Assembly: GCA_011503125.2 (NCBI GenBank) | Contig: WWBZ02000016.1 | Span: forward strand, 3,038,001-3,102,000 | DNA from: Botryosphaeria dothidea | Lineage: Eukaryota > Ascomycota > Dothideomycetes > Botryosphaeriales > Botryosphaeriaceae | Reading direction: 5' to 3' | Length of the DNA: 64,000 bases | Shown: positions 23,994 to 36,168 of the stretch, piece by piece | Numbering within the stretch: position 1 is the first letter of the stretch | Layout of the letters: each line of letters starts with the position of its first letter | The notes under the pieces: model-generated | Told to the model about the DNA's origin: nothing | Databases searched by the model: none | The model's input: only the letters and a program-made list of their open reading frames with translations | Translations under genes and position numbers: made by a program

Positions 23994-26900
23994 TCAGCGA
24001 GGCGATGCGTTGGCGGCGACTGGGGTTGATGAAGGCGACCCTCTGCCAGGTGCTGTGAGCGAAGCCCGCTTCTGGGATCTCTGAATCTCAATCTTCTTGC
24101 GAAGCGCCTTAAGTCTGCCCCTCATGCTCTCAATCACTGCAAAACTGTCAGTCATCACGCCACCAATTGCCCTGCCGTTCAGACGCAAACTTACATTTCA
24201 AGACAGACGCTCTATCCTCATCTTCCAATCCTTGGATGACATCCTCTTCTTGCCTCTTGTTGCCTGATTTGCGGCCGAGCAACTCTTCCTCGCCTTCGAA
24301 GATTGCCTCAAGCATACGAATTGCCGTCGTATAATTGAGTTCACAGCCCGGAAGGTCCTCTCCCACTAGTTCATTCACAGCTGCGGCTCTGCTCATCTCG
24401 ATTGCTCTGTCATACATGAGCTTCTCAGCCGTGATGCCAGTGGGCAGGTGGATGTTTTCCACAGAAGTTCCAGCACTCGTGGTTGAGGTGGAGTTTGATG
24501 GCAAGTTGTTGGGGTGAGCAGGATGATCTAGAGGCAGTTGCTTTTGAGCTTCAACGAGCTTACGCCCGACAAATTCGGACTTCTCCACGCACTCATTGAA
24601 ACGCGTGCGCACCCACTGCACAATCTGGTTCATCTTGGTGCCGATCGCCGCCAAATTCGCCTGGGCGGGAGAACGCGACGTGCTTCCATCACCTAGGATT
24701 TCGCCACGGTTGCGTGTGCCCCACCAGCTGCCGGCAAGGTCGATTGACTTGGCCAGAAGAGCCAGGGCTTTGACATAAAGCACCAAGGCTTCCTCCGAAA
24801 TGGTGAGAATGGCATCCACAGTGAGGTCTTCATCCAGTGCGTCATCGTCATCATCCATGCGTGGCTGATTAGCATGCACAATCCCGAGGCCTTGATCACT
24901 GGGCGGTGGCGGAAGCAGTTGCCTGTACTTGACTTCTGCGAAACCGTAGATGACATGGCTGCGTTGAGCCAGCTCTTCTACAATCTCCAGGGTCCTCACG
25001 TCCTTGTCTCTGGACTTTTCACTCACTGGCTTGTTTCCATCACCGATGACCAACATACTGCTCTGGGCCGTTGGGTACATGGGGAACTGCGTATGCCCTT
25101 TGGGCGGAGAAGGCCCGCGGCCAGGGGGAGAAGCACCGGTCCCAAAGATCCGATAACTGGCCATATTGAGCGCCTTCGAAATAGCTGATGTTGCTGAGCC
25201 AGGGCTTGCTCCGTAACGCCGTTCGTAAGAACTGTTGCGCTGGTGGAGAGACTCAGGGCGCCTGCCAGTGGCAATCTGGATTGCTCTTGAAGGGTTGCTT
25301 TGGGCTCCAGTGGTGGAAGTAGGTGTGCCTTGAGTCGTCGCTCGCCTGACCATCGTTCCATGTTGTGTTGGATGTTCTCTATTGAATTGAGGGCTGGCAG
25401 CCAACTCATCTGCGAATGCATTCACTTCCACAGTCCGCTTCTCCACCAGTACGTAATCCCGCTCAAATGCAATATCTTGAGCAGCGCGCTCCTTGGCCTC
25501 CCGGGATGCCCGTTCCTCAGCCCTCTGAGGGTTGCGTTCCCTCTCAAAGTGATCACGAAGGGCTGACGAGCTCGGAGAAGGAGAATGACGACTACTCCGT
25601 CTGTTCATGGTTACAGCCGCTGCCGTAGGCCTTTCTTGGACCATGGGGGCCTTGGCAGGAGCTGTAGCGGTGTGGTGGACAGTGGGTCGACGCTCCTGTT
25701 GGGCGGACGGTGGGCGGTCTTGACTCGGAGCAGCAGCATTGCTGAAACGTCTAGCGGGAGCGTTCGAAGACGAGGGTCCCGAAATGGTTGGGCGTGAAGG
25801 TCGTTGAGGCGGGGTATCGCCTGAGGCAACTCTGGGCCTAGAAGTCATCTCTGTTTCGCCACCTTGGGAGCTGGCGACCTTTTCGGGGATGGAGCTTGTT
25901 GATGCACGTTTCTCATCAGCAGGCCGGCCAAGAGACTCGTAGAGGGAACCCTGAGCAAGGTCTTCGGGGTGCAGGTTGGGGATTTCCCCCGCGATGACCA
26001 CATCGGAGAAGAACTTCTCGTGAGAAATCCTCTCCGTAGGAGTCTTCTTCAGGAGTGCTCGTACGATGTTCTTCATATCGCGGCTGATCGGAATTTCCCC
26101 GAAGCTGATCCTATCGTCCTGCTTTTCGATCCGCCGGAGCAGCTCCACGTGATTCGATGCACGGAACGGCGGCTTTCCAACGAGCATCTCATGGAGGACG
26201 GTTCCTGTGGACCAGAGATCTGCCTTGGCATCATATTTCTCGTAGCGGAGAATCTCCGGTGCCATGTACAAAGGAGAACCACAGAGAGTTTCTGCCAGCG
26301 ATGACTTGGGAAGCCAGCGAGCGAATCCAAAATCTGCGACCTTGAGCATGGGAAGGGACGCCACACCAACGGCCGGGACCATCGAACCCGCGGCCGCAGC
26401 ATAGGGAACCTCGTTCGGCCGATACGTCTGATAGTACAAGGGCGAAGGGTTGAGGAGAAGGTTCTGGGGCTTCAAATCGCGGTGAACATAGTTCTTGGCG
26501 TGGATGAACTCGAGGGCACTTGCTATCTGCTTAAGGAAGTGTCGAGCCAGAACTTCGTTGAGGCCGCCGACCGGGGGGTTGGGATACTTCTTCATCATAT
26601 GTGCGGTTGCGGGATGGTCTGCGAGGGTTGCCCGCTTCTTGATGAAGCTGGACAGGTCCCCAAGCTCGCAGAACTCTGTTACAATGTGTATGTACTTGGG
26701 TACCTCTTTACAGTCGATGAGGGCGACGATGTGCGGGTGGGTCAGATTACGGAGGATCTGGATCTCGGTCGAGAGGTTGTCCTTGAGCTTCTTATTGAGC
26801 TTCGTGGTGTCGACCGACTTGATGGCTACGACGAGCTCCCGCTTTCTCTACAGTGACAAGCTATGTTAGAGTCAAGAGGACCGAACACTCGTTTGGCATC

Positions 26901-27096
26901 GCTGCGCGGCGGGGAAAGCGAGAATATGGCGACATACCATGTGAACGCCCTTGTAGACGGTGGCAAAGCTGCCCTTTCCAATTTGGTTCATCCTCCTGAA
27001 GGAGCCCACCATGGTGTCCGGGTTCTCGGCAGCGGACTGCATGGTTGCGGACCTCCGAGGGCTCGCGGCGTGCGACGGGTGTGTTGGAGTTGCCAT
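23994..27096 (-). CDS. ATG1: autophagy serine/threonine kinase Atg1
   Basis: Kinase that starts autophagosome formation with Atg13/Atg17. Three minus-strand exons, 27096-26938, 26847-24195 and 24136-23994, give 984 residues, normal for filamentous fungi. Kinase motifs are GKGSFATVYKG (P loop, about 40-50), VAIKSV (catalytic Lys), YVHRDLKPQNLLL (catalytic loop), DFGFARWL (DFG) and GSPLYMAPEIL (activation loop). A Ser/Pro-rich disordered middle (about 340-640) is followed by the C-terminal Atg13-binding tMIT region, ending in a basic helix (MRGRLKALRKKIEIQ). Introns are 90 and 58 bp (GTATGT and GTAAGT donors). The gene faces away from the Rad5-like gene across a 1.4-kb promoter region. Confidence 0.96.
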
Positions 27097-28495
27097 GGTA
27101 GGGGATGGCCGGCGGGCTGGATGCGACCTCAGCCGGCAGCGACGAGGTTGATGGGTCGCTGCGATCACCGGAGGTGAGGGTACGAGGGCGAGGCAGTGAT
27201 GTGGGACATGGGCCGCGGCGAGGATAGGCGGTCGAGAGGCGATAAGGTGGAGCTTCGAGCGGGCGGGCGTCAGGCTTGACGACTACAGGCTCCGGGGTGG
27301 GACAGCAGGAGGCACAAAGCAGCAGGGCGGCAGCGCAGTCGGCAGCTTGCCGGTCGAGGGAGGTGGACGCGGCGGCGGCGGCGGCGAGGATAAGCGGTCG
27401 AGTCAGCGAGTGGTTGGAGCTGGGGCAGCCCAGTTGTCGCGCAGGTGCGGCTCTTGCGGGGCACAGGAACAAAGAAAAAAGAAACGCGGGACGGGAGGGC
27501 GAAGGGCCAGAGAAGCGCGGTTATAGGGGAGGCGTGCGTGGTTGGAAGTCGGAGGACGAGAGCAGGTAGCAGAGGTATAGTGTCGGTCACGGTATTTAGG
27601 GCGGGCGATAAGAAGATAGATCTGGCAGGCACCTTTGAAGCTCTCTTAAACGAACAGCATCGCGCGCACTCCAACAAACATGCCGTCATCGTCGCAACCC
27701 AGCGGCGCCCTCGCCTCTCATTCAGCCTCCGTCGCGCTGCTGCTGCTGGCGCATGGCCGAGTTGCCTACGTGATCACGTCTTCTACATCACTTGTCACAT
27801 AACCGCGTGTCCAGCGGCCTGTCCGCGCGCCGCCCTCGCGCGCTGCTGCTTATTTAGCCGCCGCCTGCGCTCTGCCCGTCTGCCTGTCTGCCCGTCTGCA
27901 CGTCTGCCTGTCTGCGTCCCGCGTTGCCAGCTCCACACTGAAGCAAGGATACGCACACACGCTCCAGCGAATCGCTGAGCGCTGGAAGTCGCGGGGAAGT
28001 AGGCGTCTAGCCGGCCTTGTCTGCGGTTGTGCTCAGCTGACCGGTCGCCGCCGCCCGCCACGGCGCTCGATGTGGGTGGCTGTCACTAACTTGCCTCATG
28101 CGAGGGTTACAAATGACTTCAAAGACGATAAATGCCCCATCACATACGAGCGCTCTGCCTGCGTGGCTCAGCACACACGGGCGCTTCCGCGGTCGGTACG
28201 ACATGTAGTACAACATAGGGGCAGCTTCGTGGCCTTTGCTAGAGCTCCGACTGTGCGTTGTGTGGGGACCGCTGGTCCACCGCCGGCCAATCGCCAGCCT
28301 TGCAGCCTGAGAGAGCCCTTTTTGTCTTGCTACCGCACACACTGATGCCAGCCAGGTGCGGAGCCTCGATTGAGTCCACGTGACCTGGCGATCTCGAACG
28401 AAGACGCGTCGACTAAGTAGTCCAAGCGTTCGCAGGGCACAGAAACGCGCGACGTCTCCACATCGCCTGAACCTTCACCCTCACTGTGCCACACC
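27097..28495. other. divergent promoter region between ATG1 and the Rad5-like gene
   Basis: About 1.4 kb shared upstream region. It contains a CTG-rich minisatellite-like tract at 27875-27916 (repeats of the type tgcccgtctgcctgtctgc). It is GC-rich and CpG-rich with no recognised gene; an ORF on either strand here would be a by-product of base composition. Confidence 0.5.
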
Positions 28496-31400
28496 ATGAC
28501 CGTACCAAGCCGCAAACGCACCATCGACCTCACCGCCGACGACGATGACGATGTTCAGATCACCGGTTCGCAAACTCGCAAGACCCCCCGCTTGGCCGAT
28601 GTTCCCTTTGAAGACGATGAGGCGGATGAGAGCGCGCTAGAGGAAGTTGTCGACCCTTCTCAGGAATACAATGACCGCGCCTTCATCCAGTACATGCTTT
28701 ACGGTATGATGGCGCTTGAATTGGGTTGATGCGTGCTAATGTTAATTCTCTCGTAGGCACGCTGAACACAAAGATTGTCGGCGTTAGGTATTACAACGGT
28801 TATGCCACCATCGGAGAAATGGTCATGCTTCGCAGAGAGCCGCATAATCCGGTGGGTTCCAAAGTCTTTGCGTGCCTGTCTTTTCTGTTTTCTTTTTGCA
28901 TACGACAGATGCAAATGCCGTTTCGAAAAGTGTGGAAAGTTGATTGAGGCATTCTCCGAGTCGATTGTTCCACTCCTGCCACAAAGATACTCGACACCTC
29001 TGAATTCTTCAATTCTGTGATCCCGTATAGAGGGGCGCTGCAGCCGACGGTTAGTGTCAAATGTGGCAGCGTCAAACAACGCCAGAAAAAGGCTGCTATT
29101 ATGGGTAGTCGAAGCATTTGTCTGCTATGTCCGGACGAATGCTTCGACTCCCTCACGAAGCCATGTTTATTAAGAGCCGTAGTCGCTGACCGTTGGCTGC
29201 AATATCCCCTGTATACCGCGACAGATTTTGCAGCTTAGTCGGAAATCTATCCGCAACTTTGACCAGTAGTATCTGATCACTCAATTTACCATAGAACTCA
29301 TAGTGGCTGACGTGCTTTCTTCAGTATGATTCCAATGCAATCCAGGTTCTCAACGTGCAAGAACAGCAAATTGGCCATATTCCCCGCCAAGTTGCGGCAA
29401 AGCTTGTTCCCTACATGGACAGCAGGGGTCTCATCTTGGAAGGTGTCATCACTGGTCACAAAGGAACATTTGACTGCCCCCTAGCTGTTAAGCTATACGG
29501 CACAAGCGATCCGGTGGAGAGGCTGAACCTGACAAATCAGATGAAAGCTGACAGGCTTCCTCTTGGCGCTATCAAACGAGTGGAGAAAGCTGAGAGGGAT
29601 AGGATCAAAGCTACACAGCAAGCAGCCAAGAAGCAGAAGGTCAATGCATGGGCTGGAAAGTCAGATGGCCAATGGGCGACAGGCGAGGTACCTGGCTCTT
29701 CCCAACCAGACGAGCGGAGTATGGACGATATCCTTGGTGAGAGCGAGCGCTTCAACCCGCGCGATGTTGAGCAGATGGTCGAAAAGTTTGGCGCGCAAGA
29801 AGCCGACCTCCAGAATCTCCCGATGGCAAAACAACCAGAAGAGATGTCTGCCCAGCTCCTTCCGTATCAGCTGCAAGGCCTGAAATGGCTGTTGGATCAC
29901 GAAAATCCTCAGCTCCCCGCTGCAGGATCTGCAGACGTCGTGCAACTGTGGAGACGCGCACCAAACGAGGCAAACGTCTTCACCAACATCTGCACCAACT
30001 ACTCTATCAAGAACAAACTACCGGAGCTTGCATCTGGCGGGATTCTAGCCGATGATATGGGCTTGGGCAAGACTGTGCAAATCATCTCTCTCATCATGGC
30101 CGAATCGCACCCTAAACGAGCAGAATACGACCAGCACGCAACACTGATCCTCGCCCCATTGAGTGTGATGAGTAACTGGAGCTCTCAGATCAAACGTCAT
30201 GTCAACCTGAGCATGGATTGCGAGTTCTCACCTACCATGGCACCAGAAAGAAGCTCATTGATCCGAAAGAAATCAAGAACTATGATGTCGTCATCACAAC
30301 CTATGAGACAATTATGACGGAGTTCTGGACGAAGCAGAGCAAGAGTCCACAGCAAGTTCCCAGGAAGACCGGCTTGTTCTCCGTCAACTGGCGCAGGATT
30401 GTGCTTGACGAAGGCCACAATATTCGGAACCCCGCCTCAAAGAAGGCAGTTGCTGCAGTCAACTTAATGGCACGGTCTAGATGGGTGCTCACCGGAACCC
30501 CCATAATCAACACTTTGAATGATCTCTACTCTTGGCCAAGTTCATCCGCTCTCCGGTGGGCTCGACCGCTTCGAGCTGTTCAACGGCGCACTGATTCGGC
30601 CTGTAAATCAAGGCGACGAACATGGCAGTTTCCTATTACAGATGCTCATGGGTAGTATCTGCCTCCGGAGGAGGAAAGATATGTCCTTCATCGACCTGCG
30701 CTTGCCCGAACTATCTGAGTACGTTCACCGTATCAAATTCCTGCCACACGAACAGGAGAAGTATGACGCTCTCGAGGCACAAGCCAAGGGTACGCTCGAC
30801 CGCTACCGCCAAAACCTCTCCGGTCGTGACGCTGCGAAAGCCTACCAGCATCTCCTTGAGACCCTCCTGCGCCTTCGGCAGGTATGCAACCACTGGAAAC
30901 TCTGTGGAGAAGAGCGCATCACCGGCCTTCTTGACATGCTCTCCGAGCAGAAGACCGTCGATCTCACTCCGGAGAACCGCGCTGCGCTCCAGCAAATGCT
31001 TCAGCTCAGCATCGACTCACAGGAAGACTGCGCCATCTGCCTGGAGCCCCTCCACGACCCGGTCATTACCTGCTGCGCGCACGCATTCGGCTACAATTGC
31101 AATCGAGCGCGTCATCGAAGGCCAGCACAAATGCCCCATGTGTCGCGCCGAGCTCCCCAGCACAGCGTCCCTCGTGCGCCCTGCGAAAGAAGCTGCCGCG
31201 CCGCCGCCCATCGACGCCGACACCAACAGCTCGAAGATCGAGGCCCTCCTCAAGATCCTTAAGGCCACGGCCAACAAGGAAAAAGTAGTTCAAGACCATC
31301 GTGTTCTCCCAGTGGACGTCCTTCCTCAACATTCTCGAGCCGCGGCTGGAAGAAGCGGGCATTCGCTTCGCTCGCATCGATGGGACTATGTCGGCCCCTC

Positions 31401-31750
31401 TCCCGTGATGCCTCTCTGGAAGCACTCGAAAACGACCCGGACTGCACGGTTCTATTGGCGTCCCTGTCTGTTTTGCAGCGTCGGACTCAACCTCGTTGCT
31501 GCGTCGCAGGTCGTCCTGGCGGATAGCTGGTGGGCGCCGGCGATCGAGGATCAGGCCGTCGACCGCGTGCATAGGCTCGGTCAGAAGCGCGAGACGACGT
31601 GTTCAGGCTGGTGGTTGAGAATACGGTGGAGGAGAATGTGCTCAGGATTCAGGAGGATAAGAGAAAGCTGATGAGGCTGGCCTTCTCGGAGAAGAGCAAG
31701 GAGAAGAAGAAAGACAGGGGTGCTAGGGTTGCGATCTGGAGAGGTTGCTT
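28496..31750 (+). pseudogene. Rad5/HLTF-like HIRAN-SNF2-RING helicase, frameshifted
   Basis: A SWI/SNF-family translocase with a RING ubiquitin-ligase domain, like Rad5 and HLTF in damage tolerance. Exons 28496-28703, 28757-28851 and 29325 onward. The HIRAN domain spans the second intron (MLRREPHNP then YDSNAIQVLNVQ). Helicase motifs seen: GGILADDMGLGKT, LDEGHNIRNPASKKA, RWVLTGTPIINTLNDLYS, a RING ([20 protein letters not shown] and KCPMCRAEL), [20 protein letters not shown], and [20 protein letters not shown]. From about 30207 to the end the frame must change at least eight times (near 30207, 30530, 30555, 31100, 31288, 31403, 31475, 31600 and 31733), so no full-length product is possible as written. 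Intron 2 is 473 bp because it holds a fold-back element. Confidence 0.85.
29026..29215. mobile_element. fold-back MITE copy A, inside intron of the Rad5-like gene
   Basis: About 190 bp, flanked by TA. The left end reads tatagaggggcgctgcagcc and the right end, read on the other strand, tatacaggggatattgcagc, so the termini are inverted repeats of about 30 bp with mismatches. Inside, gtagtcgaagcatttgtc pairs with ggacgaatgcttcgactccc further right. It has no coding capacity. It fits a non-autonomous Tc1/mariner-type MITE. Confidence 0.8.
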
Positions 31751-31957
31751 GGAAGGGAGTAGTAGGCGGAAATACTGCGTGTACGAGTTCGAGGATAGGG
31801 TTCTTTGCATATGGCGCGGATATGGAAAAGCTTCCGGATTGGAATCACCGGCAGGCCGGCATGCTTTGCTTTTCTTTAATGGCGCCGAAGGATGAGCTTG
31901 CTCTTAGCTCTAGAAATCGGACGGGCAGGACTTGATCCATTTGCAGAATCTCAGGCG

Positions 31958-32182
31958 TATAGAGGGGTGCTGCAGCCGACGGGAAACGTCAAACACAACA
32001 TTACCATACAAAGGTCTAATCGAAAATCCTATGGGGAGTGGAGGCATTCGTCCGGATGTCCCTGTTCCTATAAATGTAATATACTTGCGTCCGGACGAAT
32101 GCTTCCACTTCCTACGAAGGTATATTTGCTGAAGGCATGTTTGATGAAGGCCATCGTCGCTACTCTTCAACTGCAATAGCCT
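31958..32182. mobile_element. fold-back MITE copy B
   Basis: About 225 bp, directly downstream of the Rad5-like gene. The left terminus tatagaggggtgctgcagcc is well kept; the right terminus (gctactcttcaactgcaatagc) is eroded. The inner palindrome is clear: ggagtggaggcattcgtccg against cgtccggacgaatgcttcca. It is longer than the other copies because of extra sequence between terminus and inner palindrome. Confidence 0.7.
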
Positions 32183-32381
32183 GGGATGGCCTAGAAATTG
32201 GAGGCATTTTATGGCCTTAAAATAACAACTTTTGGCTTGGATGACTTCCAGCTACTTGCTTATAGAGGTGACTTGATATCTTACAGGAAATACACAGGTT
32301 ATCAAAAAAACAATCTTCTTATCTGAGGTCTCGTAGAAGGTGAAAGAATGAAGTAGGAGATTGATGTCATGACTACATTCA

Positions 32382-32600
32382 CATTCGGACGACTGCTTCA
32401 ACTCCATATGTGGAACGGATAGTTAGTACTGCGAAATCTATGGAAAGCAACGTCGAGAAGCATTCCAAGGACCAGTTGTTAGCGATAATGGCCTCCAACA
32501 AATGCAACTTTATGGAGAGTGGAAGCATTCGTCTGGATGGCTTTGTCAGTAGAAAAGTAATACATTTATGCCCGGACGAATGCTTCCACTCCCTATAGGT
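32382..32600. mobile_element. fold-back MITE fragments (copy C and a partial arm)
   Basis: At 32382-32406 the right inner arm of one element remains (attcggacgactgcttcaac). At about 32510-32597 a complete inner palindrome is present (gagagtggaagcattcgtct and cggacgaatgcttccactcc) without clear terminal repeats, apart from gttgttagcgataatg near 32475 that resembles the subterminal part. These are truncated or nested copies between B and D. Confidence 0.55.
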
Positions 32601-32631
32601 TTGATTTTGTTCTCTCACTTGTTGGTGGGAG

Positions 32632-32848
32632 GAGGTTGCTGCAGTCGCCAGTTAGCGCCAGGTGTGATATTTCCAGACAACCAGACAAAAATTACTTCAT
32701 GGGTAGTCGAAGCATTCGTCCGGGACATCTTGAACTAAATGTTTTGCATTTATAGAGACAAAGCTATCCGGATGAATACTTCCACTCCCCATAAAGTTAT
32801 GTGTTTGAGGGACCATCACCGCTAACCATCGACTGTAGTAGCCCCTGT
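32632..32848. mobile_element. fold-back MITE copy D
   Basis: About 217 bp. The left terminus is gaggttgctgcagtcgccag and the right terminus read on the other strand is caggggctactacagtcgat. The inner palindrome is tagtcgaagcattcgtccgg against tatccggatgaatacttcca. It directly follows copy C, making a cluster of four elements or parts within 0.9 kb. Confidence 0.7.
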
Positions 32849-33265
32849 GGGTGCTCGCACATCGCAAGAAATGCCTCCATGAAGTCGTCCTCGTTGGATG
32901 TGTTACTCTGATTTCCGGACAATCTTGATCATCTCCTGTAGGGTGCATGCACGGCAAAGCAAGAAAAGGAGGCACCGAAATCCAGATCATGCATGTCATT
33001 CCTGTCTTTTGCGCACGACTCCCGACATTGCTCATGCGGCTTAAGACTTTTTGTGGCAAAGATAAAACACCGGCCCGAAGATAGAAGTTTTCCCAAGCAG
33101 AAAAAGTGCCCTTAGTTTTGAGGTGTCCGTACAGAAAATGCAAAGCACCGTCTTCTCCCAAAATCACCACCTGTCCAACCGTAGAGCGCCATCTTGACCA
33201 GCCATTTCCGGAGTAGAGTGGAATGAGGTGATGATGATGACGATATCGAAGGAGATGGGCGGCGC
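32849..33265. other. intergenic, nothing recognised
   Basis: About 400 bp between the MITE cluster and the 3' end of the eS28 gene. It presumably holds the eS28 3' UTR. No coding region or further repeat copy was recognised. Confidence 0.4.
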
Positions 33266-33699
33266 TTATCTGAGCCTCCTAGCCTCACGCTCGGACTCGA
33301 GCAGGCAAAGGATGTCGTTCTCACGGACTGGATTGGTATCGAAGTTAGCGCAAGATTCCTTTCGTCTTTTCCCTCCAAACAAATTCTTTCCCGCCGGACC
33401 AAGATGCGGATGATAGCGAATGGAGTGGGGAGTCGTACCAGGGCCCTTGACGTTGCGGATGATGCTACGGGTGGTGTCGTCCATGAACTCGACGCGGACC
33501 TGGGTCACACCGCCACGAGAGCCTGTTCAAAAAATGGTAGTCAGCCGGGCAGTCCTTGCGCAGATTTATCGAATTTTTGACGTATGGAGGGAGCGCGGGA
33601 GCAAGCGAGGCGGGAGGTGGTGAGGCAGAGCGTCGTACCGGTGCGGCCGAGGACACGAGTGACCTTGACGAGCTTGACGGGAACCTTGGCGGATTCCAT
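33266..33699 (-). CDS. RPS28: 40S ribosomal protein eS28
   Basis: Small-subunit ribosomal protein. Three minus-strand exons, 33699-33639, 33522-33439 and 33327-33266, give 68 residues. The product reads [65 protein letters not shown], which matches the highly conserved family along its whole length. Introns are 116 bp and 111 bp with GTACGA donors. Introns in all three parts of so small a gene are usual for fungal ribosomal protein genes. Confidence 0.97.
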
Positions 33700-34315
33700 G
33701 TTGTGCGAGATTGATCGATAGAATGACGGAGTATCGGGCTCGAGAGGACGGTTGTCGGAAGCGGGCTGGTGTCGCGGTTGCGGTCGTCGGTGCGGTGGTG
33801 CTGGCGTCCTGTGGATGTGGAGCGGGAATATTTGCGAAAGTGCGGCCGCGCAGTCTTGGCGCGCTCCAATCCGCCGCCAGCCCCTGCAGCACGCCGTCGG
33901 CCTGAGGCTCGAGCGGGATAGCAAACGCGCGCGCATCAGGGACGCGGGGCTGCCCGACGCCGGAGCCCAGCGACAAGAACCCCTCGGACTAGCTCGGGAT
34001 ATAAGAGAGCTGCTTCCAAAAATTGAACTCGGCAAATAACATCCCGTTCCTGCCGCGCGTGTTGTGCCTACCCAACGAACAGCGTCATCACCGCCGCCGA
34101 AGACCCCACCACTGCCGCGCTTGACTCACAAATTATTCCTGGTTCCGCAACACCAGCCCTCGCAGTCGCATACCTCCGCCCGCCGAACCCCACCAGTACC
34201 GTTCGCTGCAACCAATTGGACCTGCTAGGCATAGCCTTCCTCACACAATCGCTCTGCAGCCTGTCTTTCTACTCTGAGGACTGAAACAATATTTTGGCTA
34301 TCGCCATTGAACACC
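33700..34315. promoter_or_regulatory. shared promoter region of RPS28 and HIS1
   Basis: The two genes are divergently transcribed from this 0.6-kb region. It is GC-rich near the eS28 side and pyrimidine-rich near HIS1. No specific binding site was identified with confidence. Confidence 0.45.
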
Positions 34316-35568
34316 ATGGATCTCGTCAACCAGTCAGTCCACTGCTTCATGAGACGCGCGCACTCCTATACGGGTCGCAGAACCACTCCTCACAGCCTAC
34401 TAACATTCTCGACAGCCTCACCGACCGCCTTCTCTTCGCCGTGCCCAAAAGTTCGTAGACCACACTCGCAATGCTCTTTCCGTCCGACATACACCACCAA
34501 AGAACAAGCTGCTGACGTCGGCATGTACACTTGCAGAGGGCCGTCTTCACCAAGCATGTCTCGACCTGCTCAAGGGCTCTGACATCCAATTCCACCGCCA
34601 CTCGAGGCTAGACATCGCGCTTGTCAAGAACCTGCCTATCGCCCTCATCTTCTTGCCCGCCGCCGATATCCCAACCTTCGTCGGAGAGGGCCGCGTCGAC
34701 CTTGGTATCACCGGCCGCGACCAGGTCGCAGAACATGAGGCCGTAGCCCCGCCCACCGACACCACCGGCGTTGAGGAGGTGCTCGACCTGGACTTCGGCG
34801 CCTGCAAGCTCCAGGTTCAGGTGCCGGAGAAAGGCGACATTACTTCTCCCGAGCAGTTGATTGGCCGCAACATCGTTACCAGCTTTACCAATCTTGCTGA
34901 ACAGTACTTCGCGAAGTTGGAGGCAGAGAAGGAGGGCAAGGAGGTTAACGGAGAGAGGAAATTGCAGACCAACATCAAGTACGTTGGCGGCAGTGTGGAG
35001 GCGGCATGCGCACTGGGCGTTGCGGATGGTATTGTCGATCTTGTTGGTGAGTGAAATGTCCGAAGGAGCTCTGAAAACGAGGGCGGATTGCTGATTACCT
35101 ATTTAAAAACAGAGTCTGGCGAGACCATGCGCGCCGCTGGCCTCAAGGCTATTTCGACCGTCATCGAGACCACCGCTATTCTCATCAAGTCCAAGAAGCC
35201 CTCCGATCCGAAGCTGGTTGACTTAATAGCTGCACGTATTCGCGGTGTTATCAGTAAGAGTTTTCCCTCCAATTTTTTACATCTCACTGGATATCCATCT
35301 GCATAGTTCATATCACTTACAACTGAACTTAGCTGCCCAAAAATACGTTCTCTGCACGTACAACATTGAGCGTAACCAGCTCACCGCTGCCCGTAACATC
35401 ACCCCCGGCAAGCGCGCTCCTACCGTTACCTCTCTGGAAGACAACGGCTGGGTTGCTGTTCAAGCCATGGTCGAGCGCAAGAAGATTGCTACCGTTATGG
35501 ACGACCTTACCAGCATCGGCGCTTCCGACATCTTGGTCACTAAGATCGAAAACTCTCGGACGTATTAA
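34316..35568 (+). CDS. HIS1: ATP phosphoribosyltransferase, first step of histidine synthesis
   Basis: Condenses ATP and PRPP in the cytosol. Five exons: 34316-34332, 34416-34450, 34537-35046, 35113-35253 and 35333-35568, giving 312 residues. The start MDLVNHLTDRLLFAVPKKGR reproduces the family N terminus only when the three small 5' exons are joined, which fixes the start. Catalytic-domain motifs include GRVDLGITGRDQVAEHE and KYVGGSVEAACALGVADGIV, followed by the regulatory ACT-like C-terminal domain (TVTSLEDNGWVAVQAMVERK and a TYNIERNQL stretch). It is the long-form enzyme with the histidine-feedback domain. Control by general amino-acid regulation is expected from the family but no site was identified. 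Confidence 0.96.
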
Positions 35569-36168
35569 AATTTATTTGGCGGGGTAAAGAATAAAAAGGC
35601 GGGCAGAATCATTGGAGACCTTGTCGGTTTCGGTATACAAACTTCGTGATCTTTGGACTTTTCCTATAGGTCAAATGTTCTTCTAGTCAAGATGCAGGGT
35701 AAGTTGTGGGCGTCCGGCTGTTTTAATTTTGGCCATCGCAAATTGCTAGAGCCCTGGGGATCTGGAGGGAACTATAGACGGTTCCGGGGCCTGATCACGA
35801 CAGATGAATGACAGTTTTCCTTAAGTCGACAGCTTTCGAACCTACGTTTAAGCTCTATTATAACTTGTCCACCTCACGTCAACTTGGGTGTTATAACTCC
35901 TTCAAATTTCGAGGGCGAAAAAAGCCTCTCCGGGCCACGTCAAGCTTTTACCAACAAGTCATTAGGTATTCTCATCGTACAGGCCGCCTTGGCCTCACGT
36001 CCAAGCGAGCATTGATTGCTACAGTGAGTATGGTTTACAGATGGTCATAAACCGAGCCCAATCATCAGAGTTATAGATTTTTCTTTCAAAGCTGAACGAT
36101 TCTTCCGGGCCGGCAGCAATATCTGCTATTAAGTAGTGTTCCTAACGAAAGCTGGAAGGGTCTCCGGC
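35569..36168. other. convergent intergenic region, nothing recognised
   Basis: About 600 bp between the 3' ends of HIS1 and the GH79 gene. AT-richer than the flanking coding regions, with no recognised gene, repeat or RNA. Confidence 0.45.

Noticed and set aside
27875..27916. Short tandem repeat that could suggest a CRISPR-like array
   Set aside because: The repeats are about 4-8 bp, directly abutting, without spacers, in a eukaryotic promoter region: an ordinary minisatellite.
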